This document shows, piece after piece, positions 60,961 to 64,000 of a stretch of DNA of 64,000 nucleotides (the first letter of the stretch is position 1; every line of letters starts with the position of its first letter). This DNA comes from Dysgonomonas sp. 216 (lineage in GTDB: Bacteria > Bacteroidota > Bacteroidia > Bacteroidales > Dysgonomonadaceae): positions 754-64,753 of the forward strand of contig NZ_QVMM01000006.1 of NCBI RefSeq assembly GCF_010501065.1. The letters run 5' to 3'. A program made the translations under genes and the position numbers. The notes beneath the pieces were generated by a model, which was not told the DNA's origin, searched no databases, and saw only the letters and a program-made list of their open reading frames with translations.

Positions 60961-62658
60961 ATGGAAGAGATAGTAAACAACAATGCAGAAGAAAAGAAAA
61001 AGAGCCTGAATTTTATTGAGGTTATAGTTGAAGAAGATTTAAAAGAAGGTGTTGTTGACAAAATACAGACGCGTTTTCCACCCGAACCCAATGGGTACTT
61101 ACACATTGGGCATGCTAAGGCTATTTGCATGGATTTTGGGTTGGCAAAAAAATATGGAGGTATCTGTAACTTAAGATTTGATGATACCAATCCGGTAAAA
61201 GAGGATGTAGAATATGTCGATTCTATAATGGAAGATATTCAATGGTTGGGTTTCGACTGGAAAAATGTATTTTATGCATCAGACTATTTTCCTCAGCTTT
61301 GGGATTTTGCTATCCGGTTGATAGAGGAAGGAAAAGCTTATGTTGACGAACAGTCGGCCGAGGTTATAGCCCAACAAAAAGGAACTCCTACTCAGGCCGG
61401 AATAAATAGCCCTTACAGAGACAGGCCTGTTGCTGAAAATCTTGATCTTTTCAGAAAAATGAACGAAGGCGTTTTCGAAGAAGGCAGTATGGTGTTACGT
61501 GCTAAAATAGATATGGCTTCGTCTAATATGCATTTTCGCGACCCTATTATATACCGTATTATAAAACATCCGCATCACCGCACAGGTAATACATGGAATG
61601 TTTACCCTATGTACGATTTTGCGCATGGACAGTGCGACTATTTCGAAGGAGTAACACACTCTCTCTGTACTTTAGAGTTTGTTGTGCATCGTCCGTTGTA
61701 CGATTGGTTTATAGATCAACTGAAAACCGGGGATTATCGTCCACATCAATACGAATTTAACCGTTTGAATCTGAATTATACGGTTATGAGTAAACGCAAG
61801 CTTCTGCAATTGGTAAAAGAAGGGCTTGTCAGAGGTTGGGACGACCCTCGTATGCCAACCGTATCGGGATTGCGACGCAGAGGATATACGCCCGAATCGG
61901 TAAGAAATTTTATAGATAAAATAGGGTATACTAAATTTGACGGTATAGTAGATGTTGCTTTGTTAGAGCACTCTGTCAGAGAAGATTTAAATACCCGGGC
62001 TACCCGTGTTTCGGCGGTGCTCGATCCTGTAAAGCTTGTTATAACTAATTATCCCGAAGGTAAAACGGAGGAACTCGAAGCTCAGAATAATCCGGAAGAT
62101 GTATCTGCCGGAAATCATATGGTGCAGTTCTCCCGTGAATTATATATCGAGCAGGATGATTTTATGGAAGATGCTCCTAAAAAATATTTTCGTTTGACCC
62201 CCGGACAAGAAGTACGCTTAAAACATGCTTACATAATAAAATGTACAGGATGTAAGCGCGACCAAGAAGGTAAAGTAGTGGAAGTGTATGCCGAATACGA
62301 TCCTACCACCCGTAGTGGCATGGAAAATAGCGGACGCAAAGTGAAAGGTACAATACATTGGGTGTCGTGTGCTGATGCTATTGACGCCGAAGTGCGTGTA
62401 TACGATAGGTTGTTTATGGTTGAAGATACGTCGGAAGATAAAGATCGTGATTTCAGGGAAATGATGAACCCCGATTCGTTGAAAGTGCTGAAAGGATGTA
62501 AGATAGAACCTTTTTTGAAAACAGCGAAACCTTTCGATAATTTTCAGTTTCAACGTTTAGGCTATTTCAATGTCGACCCCGATTCTACTAAAGATAATTT
62601 GGTGTTTAATCGTACAGTCCCATTGAAGGATTCGTGGAGTAAAATAAAGAATAAATAA
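60961..62658 (+). CDS. glnS: glutaminyl-tRNA synthetase
   Basis: A 565-residue class I synthetase with HIGH motif in PNGYLHIGHAKAI and KMSKS-like motif VMSKRKLLQL. The catalytic domain (about 25-340) is followed by the two beta-barrel anticodon-binding domains. It charges tRNA-Gln directly. Confidence 0.96.
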   Translation: MEEIVNNNAEEKKKSLNFIEVIVEEDLKEGVVDKIQTRFPPEPNGYLHIGHAKAICMDFGLAKKYGGICNLRFDDTNPVKEDVEYVDSIMEDIQWLGFDWKNVFYASDYFPQLWDFAIRLIEEGKAYVDEQSAEVIAQQKGTPTQAGINSPYRDRPVAENLDLFRKMNEGVFEEGSMVLRAKIDMASSNMHFRDPIIYRIIKHPHHRTGNTWNVYPMYDFAHGQCDYFEGVTHSLCTLEFVVHRPLYDWFIDQLKTGDYRPHQYEFNRLNLNYTVMSKRKLLQLVKEGLVRGWDDPRMPTVSGLRRRGYTPESVRNFIDKIGYTKFDGIVDVALLEHSVREDLNTRATRVSAVLDPVKLVITNYPEGKTEELEAQNNPEDVSAGNHMVQFSRELYIEQDDFMEDAPKKYFRLTPGQEVRLKHAYIIKCTGCKRDQEGKVVEVYAEYDPTTRSGMENSGRKVKGTIHWVSCADAIDAEVRVYDRLFMVEDTSEDKDRDFREMMNPDSLKVLKGCKIEPFLKTAKPFDNFQFQRLGYFNVDPDSTKDNLVFNRTVPLKDSWSKIKNK

Positions 62659-62679
62659 ACATATTGTTTTTTGTCTTTT

Positions 62680-64000
62680 ATGAGAGAAAAAGATATTTCT
62701 GATTTACTGAAAAAATATAAGCAGATGCTTGAATCGGGCAGAAGTATCTATTTTGATGCCGAAGAATTTGAAGAACTGTCTGATTATTATGATATGCTTG
62801 ATGAGGGTCAGACGGCTAAAAAAATTATAGAGATAGGATTAAATATTCATCCTACGAGTGAGATTCTGCGTCTGAAAAAGGCTAAGTTTATGCTTTACGA
62901 AAGAAAGTATGAACAGGCGCTTGAATATCTTCAAACAAACTTTAATGGATATAGCCTTGAGCTATACCTGCTTAAGGTCGAAAGCTTTTTACAACTAGGC
63001 TTATATGACGATGCACAAAGGTTAACCCGTGATATATTAGAGACTGAAGAAACAGATAGGGGCGATGCTTATGCCGAATTAGGTTTTTTATATACCGAGG
63101 CTGATTATTTTGATGATGCTGTTTTCCTTTTCGAAAAAAGTATAAAGTATAAGCCGGATAATATAGAGGCATTAACCGAGCTTGCTTATGTTTATGAAAT
63201 GCAAGACGACTTTGATTCGGCTATCAGAATAAATAATAAAATACTGGATGTTGATCCTTACAGCTACGAAACATGGATTAACATAGGAAAACTATATACA
63301 ATAAAAGAAGCATACGAGAACGCTATAGATGCTTTCGATTTTGCGCTGACTATCAATGACAGCGATATAAATACACTGAAACTGAAAGCGCACAGCTTGT
63401 TTTTGAACGAAAATATAGATGAGGCGATAGAATTGTTTAAGGCGTGTATAGAATTGTTTCCGGACGATGCTTCGCTATATTATTCGTTGTCGGAATGTTA
63501 TATGGTTGTTGAGCAATATGATAAAATGTTGCAGAGCCTTGATAAGTATCAGGAAATTGAAGGCGAATCGATCGAAATACTTGCCAAAAAGGCTTTTGCA
63601 TTTATGCAGGGAGGCGATTTGCGCACTTCGGCTGAACTGATAGAGAAAGGGCTGGAATCAGAACCCGACTCGGAAGATATGAACGCCATAGCCGGAGAAC
63701 TGTATTTTCAGCAAGGCGAATATGAAAAATCCGAAATGTATTTTTTGAAGGCATATCGTACCAGTATCGAAAATAGTACAATACTCGATCGTCTGTCAAT
63801 TATCAGTATACAAAAAGGAGAATATGAAAAAGCCATTGAGTATTTGGAGGAACTGCTGACTGTAGATGTTCAGCCGGTAACAAAAGTGCGTTTGGCCCTA
63901 TTATATTTCGAAATTGGCGACCAAAACAGGTTTAACCAATACCTCGATTATTTCAGTAATGACGATCTAAAAAAACTATTTACTGTTTTCTTTCCTGACG
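62680..64000 (+). CDS. TPR-repeat protein, truncated by the window edge
   Basis: The frame opens at ATG 62680 (MREKDISDLLKKYKQ) and is still open at 64000, giving 440 codons. At least ten TPR-like units are visible, for example AYAELGFLYTEADYFDDAV and TWINIGKLYTIKEAYENAI. There is no signal peptide, so it is probably cytoplasmic and serves as a protein-binding scaffold. It follows glnS by 21 bp. The C-terminal part cannot be seen. Confidence 0.85.
   Translation, partial: MREKDISDLLKKYKQMLESGRSIYFDAEEFEELSDYYDMLDEGQTAKKIIEIGLNIHPTSEILRLKKAKFMLYERKYEQALEYLQTNFNGYSLELYLLKVESFLQLGLYDDAQRLTRDILETEETDRGDAYAELGFLYTEADYFDDAVFLFEKSIKYKPDNIEALTELAYVYEMQDDFDSAIRINNKILDVDPYSYETWINIGKLYTIKEAYENAIDAFDFALTINDSDINTLKLKAHSLFLNENIDEAIELFKACIELFPDDASLYYSLSECYMVVEQYDKMLQSLDKYQEIEGESIEILAKKAFAFMQGGDLRTSAELIEKGLESEPDSEDMNAIAGELYFQQGEYEKSEMYFLKAYRTSIENSTILDRLSIISIQKGEYEKAIEYLEELLTVDVQPVTKVRLALLYFEIGDQNRFNQYLDYFSNDDLKKLFTVFFPD

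Overview
The window reads as a chromosomal segment of an AT-rich Bacteroidetes bacterium, most like Dysgonomonas or a relative in the Bacteroidales. Supporting signs are promoter boxes of the form TAnnTTTG, lipoproteins, a type IX secretion sorting domain, the thrA-apgM-thrC order, FISUMP- and LRR-type surface proteins, and the near absence of Shine-Dalgarno sequences. The genus is inference.

Left part (1-15750). The 5' end of a small HTH gene leaves the window on the left. Next comes a TetR-controlled export operon: tetR, TolC-like outer membrane factor, HlyD-like lipoprotein, two ABC ATPases, ABC-2 permease, a tiny acidic ORF and a second permease. Two near-identical 29-bp dyads, one before tetR and one before the tolC-like gene, are the probable operators. 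Three secreted proteins follow: a 1095-residue LRR protein built of 21-residue repeats, a FISUMP-like protein with a C-terminal sorting domain, and a LamG/Ig/GH43 glycosidase.

Central part (16107-36702). This is a 20.6-kb integrated island lying between a 17-bp direct repeat (attL, attR) formed by the 3' end of tRNA-Val(UAC). The tyrosine integrase sits next to attR. Almost all cargo is anti-phage: an AbiEi/AbiEii pair, a type I restriction-modification operon (hsdR, a PD-(D/E)XK nuclease gene, hsdM, hsdS), and an hsdS shufflon with three pairs of inverted repeats and its own tyrosine recombinase. A three-gene operon follows, made of an unknown 142-residue protein, a Shedu-like nuclease, and a GHKL ATPase fused to a PD-(D/E)XK nuclease; it is the best candidate for an undescribed system. 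One conjugation-like remnant and an IS21-family element are also inside. No relaxase or transfer apparatus is visible.

Right part (36687-64000). Core genome: tRNA-Val, dnaX, a GT14-type glycosyltransferase, an OmpA-family protein, a small beta-barrel protein, priA, rplS, the agmatine-to-putrescine genes aguA-aguB, ribD, a GntR-regulated ABC operon, a Sua5/YrdC-type gene, an S41 protease lipoprotein, the threonine genes, galE, two small lipoproteins, glnS, and a TPR protein that runs off the right edge.
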